From Azospirillum baldaniorum (GTDB lineage: Bacteria; Pseudomonadota; Alphaproteobacteria; Azospirillales; Azospirillaceae), in contig NZ_CP022253.1 in the NCBI RefSeq assembly GCF_003119195.2, forward strand, positions 204,001 to 268,000: a stretch of DNA of 64,000 nucleotides, given 5' to 3'. The notes beneath the pieces were generated by a model. The model was not told the origin of the DNA, did no database searches, and was given only the letters and a program-made list of their open reading frames with translations. Of the stretch, positions 54,948 through 64,000 are shown piece by piece. The stretch's first letter is position 1. Each line of letters starts with the position of its first letter. Position numbers and translations under genes: made by a program.

Positions 54948-56006
54948 GTGTCCGAGGCCGTGTCCAAGATTGCCAAGCCGATGCTCGCCGCCCTCGCCGG
55001 CGAGGTGCGTCCGCGCCCGCCCTTCTGGCTGATGCGCCAGGCCGGCCGTTACCTGCCGGAATATCGGGAATTGCGCGCCAAGGCCGGCAGCTTCCTGGAC
55101 ATGTGCTACAACCCCGACCATGCGGTGGAGGTGACCCTGCAGCCGCTGCGCCGCTACGACATGGACGCGGCGATTCTGTTCTCCGACATCCTGGTGGTGC
55201 CGCACGCCCTGGGCCAGCCCCTGGCCTTCCTGGAGGGCGAGGGGCCGAAGCTTGACCCTGTGAGAAGCGTGGAAGACCTGAAGCGCCTGTCGCGCGACCG
55301 CTTCCACGAGCGGCTGGAGCCGGTCTACGAGACCGTCCGTCGTCTCTCCAGCGCGATTCCGGCGCACACCACTCTGATCGGCTTTGCCGGGGCGCCCTGG
55401 ACGATCGCCTGCTACATGGTCGAAGGGGCGGGGTCCAAGGAGTACGCGCACGTCAAGCGCTGGGCCTACGGCGATCCCGCCGGGTTCGGCGCGCTGATGG
55501 ATCTGCTGGTCGAGGTGACCGCCGATTACCTGTGCACCCAGATCGAGGCCGGGGCCGAGGTCGTGCAGCTTTTCGACAGCTGGGCGGGCGTGCTGCCGGC
55601 CGGCGAATTCCGCCGTTGGGTGATCGAGCCGACGCGGCGGATCGTGGATCTGATCAAGGCGCGCCACCCCGCGATTCCGGTCATCGGTTTCCCGCGCGGT
55701 GCGGGCCTCTCCTATGAGGCCTACGTGTCGGACAGTGGGGTGGATGCCGTCGGGCTCGACACCACCGTCCCGGTGGCTTGGGCGGCCGGGAATCTGCAAT
55801 CCAGAGTGCCGGTGCAGGGCAACCTCGACCCGATCATGCTCGCCGCCGGTGGCGATGCCCTGCGCACCGCCGCGTCGGAGATTCTGGAGACGCTCGCCGG
55901 CAAGCCCTTCGTCTTCAACCTGGGCCATGGGGTGATCCAGACCACGCCGCCGGACCACGTCGCCGAGCTGGCCCGTCTGATCAAGGACTGGCCGAACCGC
56001 GGCTGA
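54948..56006 (+). CDS. hemE: Uroporphyrinogen decarboxylase
   Basis: A 352-residue enzyme that removes four carboxyl groups in heme synthesis. RPPFWLMRQAGRYLPEYR is the conserved N-terminal motif, DAAILFSDILVVPHALG and TLIGFAGAPWTIACYMVEG follow, and VGLDTTVPV lies near the end. There is no in-frame ATG; I chose GTG 54948, which follows AGGGGA. Its promoter lies in the oriC region, as in Caulobacter, where hemE transcription is linked to origin control. Confidence 0.95.
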   Translation: MSEAVSKIAKPMLAALAGEVRPRPPFWLMRQAGRYLPEYRELRAKAGSFLDMCYNPDHAVEVTLQPLRRYDMDAAILFSDILVVPHALGQPLAFLEGEGPKLDPVRSVEDLKRLSRDRFHERLEPVYETVRRLSSAIPAHTTLIGFAGAPWTIACYMVEGAGSKEYAHVKRWAYGDPAGFGALMDLLVEVTADYLCTQIEAGAEVVQLFDSWAGVLPAGEFRRWVIEPTRRIVDLIKARHPAIPVIGFPRGAGLSYEAYVSDSGVDAVGLDTTVPVAWAAGNLQSRVPVQGNLDPIMLAAGGDALRTAASEILETLAGKPFVFNLGHGVIQTTPPDHVAELARLIKDWPNRG

Positions 56007-56054
56007 GACACCGGACGGTAAAAAAACGCGCAACGGGAAGGGAAGGGGATTCCA

Positions 56055-56483
56055 GTGCTCTATCTCTGGGTCAAGGCTCTGCACGTCATCAGCATCATCG
56101 CCTGGATGGCTGGGCTGCTCTATCTGCCACGGCTGTTCGTCTACCACTGCGAGACGGTGCCGGGCTCCGAATCCTCGGAGCGGTTCAAGGTGATGGAGCG
56201 CCGCCTGCTGCGCGCCATCATGAATCCGGCGATGGGCGCCGCCTACCTGTTCGGAATCACGATGATCGTGATGGAGCCGGCCTGGATGAAGCAGGGCTGG
56301 CTGCACGCCAAGTTGCTGTTCGTGCTGGCGCTCACCGGCACGCACATGATGATGGCGCGCTGGCGCAAGGACTTCGAGGCGGACCGCAACACCCGCCCGC
56401 AGCGCTTCTTCCGCATGTGGAACGAGGCGCCGACCCTGCTGATGATCGGCATCGTCATCTTCGTGATCGTGAAGCCGTTCTGA
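56055..56483 (+). CDS. hemJ: Protoporphyrinogen oxidase HemJ
   Basis: A 142-residue four-helix membrane protein. The conserved histidine is in KALHVISIIAWMAGLLYLPR and the core has KLLFVLALTGTHMMM, the HemJ pattern. It oxidises protoporphyrinogen IX late in heme synthesis, which fits its place 48 bases after hemE. The start is GTG. HemJ is the usual replacement for HemG/HemY in alphaproteobacteria. Confidence 0.93.
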   Translation: MLYLWVKALHVISIIAWMAGLLYLPRLFVYHCETVPGSESSERFKVMERRLLRAIMNPAMGAAYLFGITMIVMEPAWMKQGWLHAKLLFVLALTGTHMMMARWRKDFEADRNTRPQRFFRMWNEAPTLLMIGIVIFVIVKPF

Positions 56484-56527
56484 CGGAATAGGGCCGGGCG
56501 ATGGTCGGCACGGGCCAGCCATCGCCC

Positions 56528-56555
56528 TTGACGTAATAACAAGCGTAATTACATT
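56528..56555 (+). promoter_or_regulatory. Toxin-antitoxin promoter and operator
   Basis: TTGACG (56528-56533) and TACATT (56550-56555) are 16 bases apart. Between them CGTAAT occurs twice (56532-56537 and 56544-56549), and GTAATTAC (56545-56552) is a perfect palindrome. An AbrB-type antitoxin dimer could bind here and autoregulate. Confidence 0.55.
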
Positions 56556-56582
56556 CTGTGCCGATCCCGCGCGGAGGTCGCC

Positions 56583-56807
56583 ATGCACACCACCAAACTG
56601 ACCAAGGTCGGCAATTCCACTGGGCTCACCCTGCCGCGCGACGTGCTGGCGGCGGCGGACCTTCAGCGGGGCGACGCGGTGTCCGTCGAGGTGCGCGACG
56701 GCCGGATCGAAATCTCCAAGACCGACGACAGCTACAACCGCGCCATGGACATCGGCCGCCGCTTCTCCGCGCGCTACCGCCGGACCATGGACATCCTGTC
56801 CAAGTAA
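56583..56807 (+). CDS. AbrB/MazE-family antitoxin
   Basis: A 74-residue protein with a swapped-hairpin AbrB domain: TTKLTKVGNSTGLTLPRDVL, then DAVSVEVRDGRIEISK. It would bind its promoter and neutralise the Doc-type toxin encoded seven bases downstream. The C-terminal Arg-rich helix (about 55-74) is the probable toxin-binding part. The genes occupy the gap between hemJ and the P-type ATPase. Confidence 0.9.
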   Translation: MHTTKLTKVGNSTGLTLPRDVLAAADLQRGDAVSVEVRDGRIEISKTDDSYNRAMDIGRRFSARYRRTMDILSK

Positions 56808-56813
56808 GCCGGC

Positions 56814-57257
56814 GTGGACCAGCCGTCGATCCAGGGGCGCCCCTACGTCAACCCGCCGCTCCAGGCGGTGCTCGACCTGCACGGCGAGTTGCTGCTGGAG
56901 CATGGCGGCGCGCCCGGCATGCGCGATTTCGGGGCCTTGGAAGCGTCGCTGGCCCGTCCCTACCAGCTCATCGCGTACGGTGACGACCGGTTGACCATTT
57001 TCGATCTGGCCGCCGCGGTGTGCGTCAGTGTCTGCCGCAATCACCCCTTCGTGGATGGAAACAAGCGCGCGGCATTCGTGGCGCTGGGCCTGTGCCTAGG
57101 CCTGAACGGCTTCGAATTGGATGCGGCGGAGCGGGATGCGGCGGACACCATTCTGGCGCTCGCCGCCGGCACGCTGAGCGAAGAGGCGTTCCGCGACTGG
57201 GTCGCCGACCATTGCTACGACATCGGCTTCTGCGACATGGGCGACCCGGAATCGTAA
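56814..57257 (+). CDS. doc: Doc-family toxin (Fic fold)
   Basis: A 147-residue Fic/Doc protein. The catalytic motif reads HPFVDGNKR with His77, close to the HxFx(D/N)(G/A)NKR of Doc, which phosphorylates EF-Tu and stops translation. The N-terminal inhibitory helix of large Fic proteins is absent. It begins with GTG. The system is a type II pair with a MazE-like instead of Phd-like antitoxin. Confidence 0.9.
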   Translation: MDQPSIQGRPYVNPPLQAVLDLHGELLLEHGGAPGMRDFGALEASLARPYQLIAYGDDRLTIFDLAAAVCVSVCRNHPFVDGNKRAAFVALGLCLGLNGFELDAAERDAADTILALAAGTLSEEAFRDWVADHCYDIGFCDMGDPES

Positions 57258-57302
57258 AGGCGGTCAGCCCCGCCGCCCCATCACCCGGCGGGTGACCGCC
57301 TT
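57257..57302. terminator. Candidate terminator shared by doc and the P-type ATPase gene
   Basis: AAGGCGGTCA (57257-57266) pairs exactly with TGACCGCCTT (57293-57302). Inside, CCCGCCG pairs with CGGCGGG. It overlaps the last ATPase codons and lies at the end of doc. Confidence 0.45.
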
Positions 57303-60005
57303 CTCCGCCTCCACGGCCAGGAAGATCGCCAGACCGGCCGCCGTCATGGCCACCCACTGGGTCCAATGCACCGCCGCCGTGCCGAACAGGCTCTGCAGGG
57401 GCGGGGCGTAGGTGAAGGCGAGCTGGAAGACCAGCATCAGCCCGATGGAGATCCACACCGGGCGGCTGCCGAACAGCCCCCGCCGGTTCATCACCGAGGC
57501 GGTGATCGCCCGGGCGTTCAGCAGGAAGAAGATCTCCCCCATCACCAGCGCGTTGACGGCCATGGTGCGGGCGACCGGCGTCGGGTCGCCGTGGCCCTCG
57601 TGCAGCAGGAAGAATCCAAAGCTGGTGGCGACCAGGAGCGCCATCACCAGCACCATGCGCCCGATCAGGAAGCCGGGCAGGATCGGCTCGTCCTTCGGGC
57701 GGGGCGGGCGCGTCATCACCGCGGCCTCCGGCGGCTCGAAGGCCAGCGCCAGACCCAGCGTCACCGCCGTCACCATGTTGACCCAGAGAATCTGGACCGG
57801 GGTGATCGGCAGCGTGTAGCCGGCCAGCACCGCGACCAGGATCACCAGCGCCTGGGCGCCGTTGGTCGGCAGCATGAACAGGATCGTCTTGCGCAGATTG
57901 TCGTAGACGGTGCGCCCTTCCTCCACGGCGTGGGCGATGGAGGCGAAGTTGTCGTCGGCCAACACCATGCTGGCGGCTTCCTTCGCGGCCTCCGTCCCCT
58001 TGCAGCCCATGGCGACGCCGACGTCGGCGCGCTTCAGGGCAGGGGCGTCGTTCACCCCGTCGCCGGTCATGGCGACCGTGTGGCCCGCCGTCTGGAGCGC
58101 GCGGACGAGGCGCAGCTTGTGCTCCGGCGTGGTGCGGGCGAAGACGTCGGCGTCGCGCGCCACGGCGACCAGCGCCGCGTCGTCCAGCCGGTCCAGCTCG
58201 GTTCCCGACACCGCGTCGCCCGACAGGTTGAATTGCCGCCCGATGGCCTGAGCGGTGCCGGCGTGGTCGCCGGTGATCATCTTCACCCGGATTCCCGCCG
58301 CTTGGCACTCGGCCACCGCCGCCACCGCCTCCTCGCGGGCCGGGTCGATGAAGCCGCACAGGCCGAGCAGGGTAAGCCCCTCCCGCAGGTCGTCCATGTC
58401 GAGCACGGTCTGGGTGGGCAAAGCGGGGCGGGCGGCGAGCGCCAGGACGCGCTGGCCGCCCGCCGCCAGTTCCTCCACCCGCGCCAGCCAGTGGGCGGCG
58501 TCGAGCGGCGCGCTGCCGCCATCCGCGGCCCGTACGTGCGCGCACATGGACAGCACACGCTCCGGCGCGCCCTTGACGTACAGCAGCCCGTGCCCCTCAT
58601 GGTCGTGGTGCAGGGTGGCCATGTACTTGTGTTCGGATTCGAAGGGGATGACGTCCGTACGTGGGCGACGGGCGGCCTCCTCCCGCGCGTCCAGCCCGGC
58701 CTTCATGCCGAGCGCCAGCAGGGCGCCGTCGGTCGGGTCGCCGGCCACCGTCCAGCCCTCCTCACCGCGCTGAAGCTCGGCGTCGTTGCACAGCAGGGCG
58801 GCGCGGGCCAGCTCGGTCAGCACGGGATCGGCGGCGGGGTCCAGGGCCTTGCCGTCGCGGCGGAACTCGCCCTCGGGGCGGTAGCCGGTGCCGGTCACCG
58901 CGCAATCGCCCGCCGTGGTCACCACGGTCTGCACGACCAGTTCGTTGCGGGTCAGCGTGCCGGTCTTGTCGGAGCAGATGATCCCGACCGAACCCAGCGT
59001 CTCCACCGCCGGCAGGCGGCGGATGATGGCGTTGCGCCGGGCCATGCGGGTGACGCCGATGGCCAGCGTGATCGTCATCACCGCCGGCAGCCCTTCCGGA
59101 ATCGCCGCCACCGCCAGACCGACCGCGGCCATGACCATCTCCGGCCAGGGCTCCCCCTGGACCAGCGAACCGTAGAGGAAGGTCAGCGCGGTCAGCGCCA
59201 GGATGCCGATGGTCAGCCACCGCCCGAAGACCGCCATCTGGGCGAGCAGCGGCGTGGTCAGCTCCTCCACGCCCGCCAGGAGCGTGCCGATGCGGCCCAG
59301 TTCCGTCCGGTCCCCCGTGGCCACCACGACACCGTTGGCCTGTCCCTGGGCCACCAGCGTGCCGGAATAGGCCATGCCGCCGCGCTCCGCCAGGGGAGCG
59401 TCCACGGCCACCGCGTCGGCGCTCTTGGCGACCGGCACGGATTCCCCGGTCAGCGCCGCCTCCTGTATGCGCAAGCCCTTGACGCGGACCAACCGCAGGT
59501 CCGCTGGCACCTTGTCGCCCGAGGCCAGCAGCACCCGGTCGCCGGGCACCAGATCCTCCGCCGGGACGGCAACCTGATGGCCGCCGCGCAGAACCACTGC
59601 CTGCGGCGACAGCATGCTGCGGATGGCGTCCAGCGCCTGCTCCGCCTTGCCTTCCTGGACATAGCCGATGGCGGCGTTGATCAGCACGACGCCGGCGATC
59701 ACCGCGGCGTCCACGAACTCGCCCAGCAGGACCGTGACGACCCCCGCGCCGATCAGCACATAGATCAGCAGGTTGTCGAACTGCGCCAGGAAGCGCATCA
59801 GCGCCGACCGGCGGGGCGGTGGGGTCAGCCGGTTGGGGCCGTACCGCCGCCGGCGCTCCGCCGCCTCGTCGGGCGTCAGCCCGTCGTCGGGGCTGTCCAG
59901 CGCGGCCACGGCCTGGTCCGGGGGCTGGGCGTGCCAGGGCAGGGGGGCGGTGGAGGCTTCGGGAGCAACGATGGTTCCGGGTCCGGAACGGTCATGCGGG
60001 CTCAT
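57264..60005 (-). CDS. P2-type cation-transporting ATPase
   Basis: The 913-residue protein has ten expected helices. Core motifs are TGES ([10 protein letters not shown]), [13 protein letters not shown] in M4, the phosphorylation site CSDKTGTLT (Asp about 346) and [12 protein letters not shown]. In M6 the SERCA-type VNLVTD reads VNMVTA, and in M5 the SSNVGE glutamate position is Gln (PTNGAQ), so two calcium ligands are changed. The ion is therefore uncertain. I chose ATG 60005; the frame stays open to 60263, with an upstream ATG near 60081. Confidence 0.88.
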   Translation of the reverse strand: MSPHDRSGPGTIVAPEASTAPLPWHAQPPDQAVAALDSPDDGLTPDEAAERRRRYGPNRLTPPPRRSALMRFLAQFDNLLIYVLIGAGVVTVLLGEFVDAAVIAGVVLINAAIGYVQEGKAEQALDAIRSMLSPQAVVLRGGHQVAVPAEDLVPGDRVLLASGDKVPADLRLVRVKGLRIQEAALTGESVPVAKSADAVAVDAPLAERGGMAYSGTLVAQGQANGVVVATGDRTELGRIGTLLAGVEELTTPLLAQMAVFGRWLTIGILALTALTFLYGSLVQGEPWPEMVMAAVGLAVAAIPEGLPAVMTITLAIGVTRMARRNAIIRRLPAVETLGSVGIICSDKTGTLTRNELVVQTVVTTAGDCAVTGTGYRPEGEFRRDGKALDPAADPVLTELARAALLCNDAELQRGEEGWTVAGDPTDGALLALGMKAGLDAREEAARRPRTDVIPFESEHKYMATLHHDHEGHGLLYVKGAPERVLSMCAHVRAADGGSAPLDAAHWLARVEELAAGGQRVLALAARPALPTQTVLDMDDLREGLTLLGLCGFIDPAREEAVAAVAECQAAGIRVKMITGDHAGTAQAIGRQFNLSGDAVSGTELDRLDDAALVAVARDADVFARTTPEHKLRLVRALQTAGHTVAMTGDGVNDAPALKRADVGVAMGCKGTEAAKEAASMVLADDNFASIAHAVEEGRTVYDNLRKTILFMLPTNGAQALVILVAVLAGYTLPITPVQILWVNMVTAVTLGLALAFEPPEAAVMTRPPRPKDEPILPGFLIGRMVLVMALLVATSFGFFLLHEGHGDPTPVARTMAVNALVMGEIFFLLNARAITASVMNRRGLFGSRPVWISIGLMLVFQLAFTYAPPLQSLFGTAAVHWTQWVAMTAAGLAIFLAVEAEKAVTRRVMGRRG

Positions 60006-60365
60006 GATGTCAACCAAACCGTTTCTGTCCTGAACGTCCAGGTCGTGGCCCGGTGGCCTGGATAACAGGGGATGCGGCATCGTGACCCGGACGAAGACGC
60101 GCAAGATTCCGCACCGTTTCCAAGAATTCGCTTTCATTTGACTTGCAGACGGCGTTCCGCTAACCATCTTTCCCACCACGGGGCGGCAAGCCTCGCGGGC
60201 ACCCATCCCACATCCGCCGTTCCGTCCCTCCCCAACGATCTGGGCGCGACGTCCGACAGGCATTCCCAGCCTTCAGCGCCGTTCGACGCTCAACCGACGC
60301 ACCCTGCGCCGGCCCGGGACCTCTGGCACTCCCCCTCGCATGACCGATTCCCTTAAGGCACCCCC
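60006..60365 (+). promoter_or_regulatory. rho leader region with promoter
   Basis: The 360-bp gap has no supported gene. TTGACT (60138-60143), a 17-base spacer and TAACCA (60161-60166) form a plausible promoter, which would give rho a leader of nearly 200 bases. Rho often autoregulates through its leader. I see no other clear structure. Confidence 0.5.
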
Positions 60366-61622
60366 ATGCATCTCCAAGAGCTGAAGTGCAAGAGCCCCGC
60401 CGAACTGCTGGCGTTCGCGGAGGAACTGCAGATCGAGAACGCCAGCACGCTGCGCAAGCAGGACATGATGTTCGCCATCCTCAAGCAGCTGGCGGAAAAC
60501 GATGTTCCGATCTACGGCGACGGCGTGCTCGAGGTTCTTCAGGACGGCTTCGGATTCCTGCGCTCGCCGGAGGCCAACTATCTTCCCGGCCCCGACGACA
60601 TCTACGTCAGCCCCAGCCAAGTGCGCCGCTTCAGCCTGCGCACCGGCGATACGGTCGAGGGGCAGATCCGCGCGCCCAAGGACGGCGAGCGCTACTTCGC
60701 TCTTCTCAAGGTCAACACGATCAACTTCGATGCGCCGGACAAGGTCCGCCACCGCATCAACTTCGACAACCTGACCCCGCTCTATCCGGAAGAGCGGCTG
60801 CGCATGGAAGTCGACGACCCGACCAAGAAGAACTACACGGGCCGCATCATCGACCTCGTGGCGCCCCTGGGCAAGGGCCAGCGCGGGCTGATCGTCGCCC
60901 CGCCGCGCACGGGCAAGACCGTGATGCTGCAGAACATCGCCCATTCCATCGCGACCAACCATCCGGAAGCCTATCTGATCGTCCTGCTGATCGATGAGCG
61001 CCCGGAAGAGGTGACCGACATGGCCCGCTCCGTGCGGGGCGAGGTCATCAGCTCCACCTTCGACGAGCCGGCGACGCGCCACGTCCAGGTCGCCGAGATG
61101 GTCATCGAGAAGGCCAAGCGGCTGGTCGAGCACAAGCGCGACGTGGTCATCCTGCTGGACTCGATCACCCGTCTGGCCCGCGCCTACAACACCGTCGTTC
61201 CCTCCTCGGGCAAGGTGCTGACCGGCGGCGTGGACGCCAACGCGCTGCAGCGCCCGAAGCGCTTCTTCGGTGCGGCCCGCAACATCGAGGAGGGCGGCTC
61301 GCTGACCATCATCGCGACCGCGCTGATCGACACCGGCAGCCGCATGGACGAGGTGATCTTCGAAGAGTTCAAGGGCACCGGCAACTCGGAGATCGTGCTG
61401 GACCGCAAGCTCTCCGACAAGCGCACCTTCCCGGCCATCGACATCTCCAAGTCGGGCACCCGCAAGGAGGAGCTGCTGGTCGACAAGGGCACCATCTCCA
61501 AGATGTGGATCCTGCGCCGCATCCTGATGCCGATGGGCGTGACCGATGCGGTGGACTTCCTGGTCGACAAGCTGAAGCACACCAAGTCGAACTCGGAATT
61601 CTTCGAGTCCATGAACCAATAG
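60366..61622 (+). CDS. rho: Transcription termination factor Rho
   Basis: The 418-residue hexameric RNA helicase ends transcripts. The N-domain has [20 protein letters not shown], the RNA-binding cold-shock part. The P-loop is APPRTGKT (about 178-186), followed by [13 protein letters not shown] and [16 protein letters not shown]. The C-terminus has the Q/R-loop region [12 protein letters not shown]. Length is normal. Confidence 0.97.
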   Translation: MHLQELKCKSPAELLAFAEELQIENASTLRKQDMMFAILKQLAENDVPIYGDGVLEVLQDGFGFLRSPEANYLPGPDDIYVSPSQVRRFSLRTGDTVEGQIRAPKDGERYFALLKVNTINFDAPDKVRHRINFDNLTPLYPEERLRMEVDDPTKKNYTGRIIDLVAPLGKGQRGLIVAPPRTGKTVMLQNIAHSIATNHPEAYLIVLLIDERPEEVTDMARSVRGEVISSTFDEPATRHVQVAEMVIEKAKRLVEHKRDVVILLDSITRLARAYNTVVPSSGKVLTGGVDANALQRPKRFFGAARNIEEGGSLTIIATALIDTGSRMDEVIFEEFKGTGNSEIVLDRKLSDKRTFPAIDISKSGTRKEELLVDKGTISKMWILRRILMPMGVTDAVDFLVDKLKHTKSNSEFFESMNQ

Positions 61623-61634
61623 TTCGGAACCGCG

Positions 61635-61665
61635 CCTCCCCCGTCCGGTCGAAGGGCGGGGGAGG
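61635..61665. repeat. GC-rich hairpin similar to the repeat in the glycosyltransferase gene
   Basis: CCTCCCCCG (61635-61643) pairs with CGGGGGAGG (61657-61665). The stem matches nine of the 11 stem bases of copies A and B at 4.4-4.6 kb. It lies directly after rho. Confidence 0.6.
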
Positions 61666-61670
61666 GCACA

Positions 61671-61709
61671 AAAAAGGCGGGAGGCCCCAGTGGAGCCTCC
61701 CGCCTTTTT
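61671..61709. terminator. Bidirectional rho-independent terminator
   Basis: AAAAAGGCGGGAGGC (61671-61685) pairs perfectly with GCCTCCCGCCTTTTT (61695-61709) across nine bases, with T-runs on both strands. It separates rho from convergent secB. Confidence 0.9.
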
Positions 61710-61762
61710 GTTTGTCCGAAACCGATGGCCCGGATCAGAACGCTGCCGTCACAACCGCCGTA

Positions 61763-62260
61763 TCAGAACGGCGACTGCGGCGTCTCTTCGGCCTGGGTCT
61801 GCTGGCCGGCGGTCTGGCGGCGGTACAGGTCGACGAAGTCGATCGGATTGATCATCAGCGGCGGGAAGCCGCCGTCCTGGGTGCAGCCGGCCACGATGGC
61901 GCGGGCGAACGGGAACAGCATCCGCGGCGCCTCGATCAGCAGCACCGGGCGGTGATGCTCCTGCGGCAGGCCCGGAAGCTGGAACAGGCCGCCATAGGCG
62001 ACCTCGACCAGGAAGGCGGTCGCCTCGGCCTGCTTGGCCTCGCAATGCAGCTTCAGCACGACCTCGTAGACGTCCTCGCCCATCGGCTGAACCTGCACGT
62101 CCACGCCGATGTTGACCTGCGGCTGCGGCTGGCCGGGCAGCAGGCTCTGCGGCGCGTTGGGGTTCTCGAAGGACAGGTCCTTCACATACTGCGCCAGCAC
62201 ATGCATCGGCAGCGACGAGGCGGCTTCCTGATCTTGACCGTTGATCTGCTGATCGGACAT
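61763..62260 (-). CDS. secB: Protein-export chaperone SecB
   Basis: A 165-residue cytosolic chaperone that delivers unfolded precursors to SecA. LAQYVKDLSFENPNAPQSL is the family start, and EVVLKLHCEAK and LFPFARAIVAGCTQDGGFPPL follow. A Gln-rich tail ends it. AGGAG lies nine bases before ATG 62260, so I used it instead of the upstream frame to 62290. Its position beside Tim44-like/fxsA is conserved. Confidence 0.95.
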   Translation of the reverse strand: MSDQQINGQDQEAASSLPMHVLAQYVKDLSFENPNAPQSLLPGQPQPQVNIGVDVQVQPMGEDVYEVVLKLHCEAKQAEATAFLVEVAYGGLFQLPGLPQEHHRPVLLIEAPRMLFPFARAIVAGCTQDGGFPPLMINPIDFVDLYRRQTAGQQTQAEETPQSPF

Positions 62261-62360
62261 GGACAACTCCTGGCCGCGGGGCGGCATCACGATGGAAAGG
62301 TCTTCAAGACCCGCTGGCTAGCACGGAACCGCGGGCTCCACAAAGTGAAACCGGTGCGTT

Positions 62361-62978
62361 TCACCCGCGGTCGTTGCGGTGGGGCGAACCGGGCGGCGCC
62401 CAGCGGGAGTCACCGAGCTTCGGCATGTCGTCCGGACCGTCGCGGTCCGACGGACCGGCGCTTCCCGGGCGGCCGCCGTCGGGGTCGACCTCCTGGTATT
62501 CGACGTCGATCACGCCCGGCGGCGGGCGGTTGCGCGGCCCGCCGTGGGGGCCGTTCGGATTGCCGGCGTTCCAGCCTTGGCCGCCCGCCTGACCGCCCAT
62601 GCGGCCATGCATCTGGAAGGAGGTAGCGCCTTTCATACGGTCGAACAGCCAGCGGCCCAGGGCGTTGCGGATCGGGCGCACGAACAGCAGGATTCCGACG
62701 ATGTCGGTCAGGAAGCCGGGGATGATCAGCAGCAGACCGGCGACGACGACGCAGAATCCCTCGAACACGGCGCCGACCGGGCTTTCGCCGCGCTCCGCCG
62801 CCTGCTGCGCGCGCTTCAGCACGGACAGGCCCTGCCAGCGGATCAACACGGACCCGAGGATGGCGGACAGGATGACCAGCCCGACCGTCGGACCGGCGCC
62901 GATCCAGTCGCCGACCTCGATGAAGGTCGCGATTTCCGCAATCGGCAGCAGAAGGAACAACAGCAACAGTGGATTCAT
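62361..62978 (-). CDS. fxsA: FxsA-family membrane protein
   Basis: A 205-residue protein with three to four hydrophobic segments (about residues 1-95): PLLLLFLLLPIAEIATFIEVG, then IIPGFLTDIVGILLFVRPIR (each quoted in part). The FxsA core is followed by a Gly/Pro-rich tail of about 85 residues, probably disordered. FxsA overproduction relieves F-plasmid exclusion of phage T7 in E. coli; the native role is unclear. It is divergent from the Tim44-like gene. Confidence 0.9.
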   Translation of the reverse strand: MNPLLLLFLLLPIAEIATFIEVGDWIGAGPTVGLVILSAILGSVLIRWQGLSVLKRAQQAAERGESPVGAVFEGFCVVVAGLLLIIPGFLTDIVGILLFVRPIRNALGRWLFDRMKGATSFQMHGRMGGQAGGQGWNAGNPNGPHGGPRNRPPPGVIDVEYQEVDPDGGRPGSAGPSDRDGPDDMPKLGDSRWAPPGSPHRNDRG

Positions 62979-63220
62979 GGCCGTCCTTGCTCTTTCAACC
63001 CCAAGGGCCTATCTACACCAGGGTACGCACCCGATCTTTGGTTGGAAGAACAGCTCCGGCACGGGTCATCGGGTGGAATCCTCGGCGGAGAGAGCGAGCA
63101 GGGACTTGGTCCCGGCACCGTTCCGGTACACTTAATGCTCACCCGCCGGAGGGTCCAGTAGTGGATCAAGCGGGGCCGGTGATTTCGGGGCCGGCCTTCA
63201 GTCACCCGGAAGGATGGATG

Positions 63221-63895
63221 ATGGGAGATGGGTTTGTGTTCGTCGAGATCCTGATCTTCGCGATGATCGCGGCGTTTCTCGTGTACCGGCTGCGCAGCGT
63301 GCTCGGCCGCCGCACCGGTGAGGAACGCCAGCGGCCGAACCCCTTCACGGCCCGCCCCAACAACCAGCCCGACAACGTGGTGGCGATGCCCAACCGCGAG
63401 CGGCCCGTGCCGAACGCCGCCCCGTCGCCCGACGAGCCGGTGTCGCTGGCCACCGCGCTGGAGCAGATCAAGGCCGCCGACCCCAGCTTCGACGAGAAGT
63501 ATTTCCTGCAGGGCGCCCGCGGCGCCTTCCAGATGATCGTGGAGGCCTTCGCCAAGGGCGACACGGCCACCCTGCGCCCGCTGCTCTCGGACGAGGTCTA
63601 CGACAACTTCGCCCGTGCGGTGCGCGAGCGCCAGTCGGCCGGCGAGACTCTGGAAACCCGCATCGAGACGATCACCGACGCCGACGTGGTGGAGGCCCGC
63701 ATGGACGGCCGCACCGCCCTGGTCACCGTGAAGTTCGTGTCGGAGCAGATGAACGTCGTGCGCAACAGCGCCGGCGCCGTGGTGGACGGCGATCCGAACA
63801 GCGTGGTCGAGGCCGTGGACGTCTGGACCTTCGCCCGCAACACCCGCGCCGGCGATCCGAACTGGGCGCTCGTCGAGACCCGCACCCCTCAATGA
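63221..63895 (+). CDS. Tim44-like domain membrane protein (TimA type)
   Basis: A 224-residue protein with one N-terminal transmembrane helix (FVFVEILIFAMIAAFLVYRL), a Pro/Asn-rich linker and a C-terminal Tim44-like domain (about 100-224): FDEKYFLQGARGAFQMIVEA and LRPLLSDEVYDNF. Bacterial Tim44 homologues sit beside secB and mltA in alphaproteobacteria, which fits here. The first ATG (63218) is tight to the ribosome site GGAAGGA; I chose 63221. Its role in protein handling is inferred. Confidence 0.9.
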   Translation: MGDGFVFVEILIFAMIAAFLVYRLRSVLGRRTGEERQRPNPFTARPNNQPDNVVAMPNRERPVPNAAPSPDEPVSLATALEQIKAADPSFDEKYFLQGARGAFQMIVEAFAKGDTATLRPLLSDEVYDNFARAVRERQSAGETLETRIETITDADVVEARMDGRTALVTVKFVSEQMNVVRNSAGAVVDGDPNSVVEAVDVWTFARNTRAGDPNWALVETRTPQ

Positions 63896-63908
63896 CCGAT
63901 CGGTTCTG

Positions 63909-64000
63909 ATGTTCTCTCTTCCGGTTGTTCGTCTCAGCGCCGCGGCAGTCCTTGCCGCGGCGTTTCTCATTGGCTGCGAGCGGAAGGAGGAGGAGGCCAA
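63909..64000 (+). CDS. Lipoprotein, probably MltA (partial, runs off the end)
   Basis: The 30 visible residues form a lipoprotein signal: basic start, hydrophobic core AAAVLAAAFLIG and Cys at 23, followed by Glu/Lys-rich residues. In alphaproteobacteria the murein transglycosylase mltA follows the Tim44-like gene, so that identity is inferred from position only. It starts 13 bases after the Tim44-like stop and is cut by the window end. Confidence 0.6.
   Translation, partial: MFSLPVVRLSAAAVLAAAFLIGCERKEEEA

Overview
The window is GC-rich, gene-dense alphaproteobacterial chromosome, most likely Azospirillum or a close Rhodospirillales relative. The evidence is the GC-rich codon use, the gene block parB-parA-rsmG-mnmG-mnmE, and the hemE/hemJ/rho/secB/fxsA/Tim44-like neighbourhood that is typical of alphaproteobacterial origin regions. 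I saw no rRNA, tRNA, CRISPR array or complete insertion sequence. The genus is inferred from gene content; no search was run.

Left part (1-31 kb): accessory and housekeeping genes. A class I glutamine amidotransferase-like hydrolase and a MarR regulator are followed by a possible 6S-like small RNA with a good terminator, an FAH-family hydrolase and exonuclease III. From 3.4 to 14.2 kb lies an envelope-glycan type locus. One arm, on the minus strand, holds a histidine phosphatase, two GT4-like glycosyltransferases, a PAS-GGDEF diguanylate cyclase and a COG4671-like glycosyltransferase. The divergent arm holds an unusual ABC exporter-like protein with degraded ATPase motifs and a roughly 300-residue insertion, a cyclic-nucleotide-binding protein, a second COG4671-like glycosyltransferase and a NodB-type deacetylase. 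One GT4 gene carries two inverted copies of a palindromic repeat read in frame. Next come a complete peptide-type ABC importer (14.2-20.8 kb), a lipoprotein M15-like peptidase, an MBL-fold hydrolase, a sugar-dehydrogenase-like lipoprotein, an OmpR-type regulator, a RibBA-like protein, an L,D-transpeptidase and a YggS-type PLP protein.

Middle (31-41 kb): two paralogous outer-membrane porins in tandem, a DUF3576 lipoprotein, then leuS-lptE-holA, and a secreted phytase-like protein whose leader could hide its ribosome binding site.

Origin region (41-64 kb): parB-parA-rsmG-mnmG-mnmE with three parS sites, then dnaQ-coaE-aroE-maf-ppsR on the minus strand. The 54.54-54.95 kb gap before hemE holds seven DnaA-box-like 9-mers and ten GANTC sites and is very probably the chromosomal origin, oriC. 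Most core genes left of it run on the minus strand and most to the right on the plus strand (hemE, hemJ, rho, Tim44-like), as expected for divergent replication. A MazE-like/Doc toxin-antitoxin pair and a P-type cation ATPase sit between hemJ and rho. The window ends in a truncated lipoprotein gene, probably mltA.
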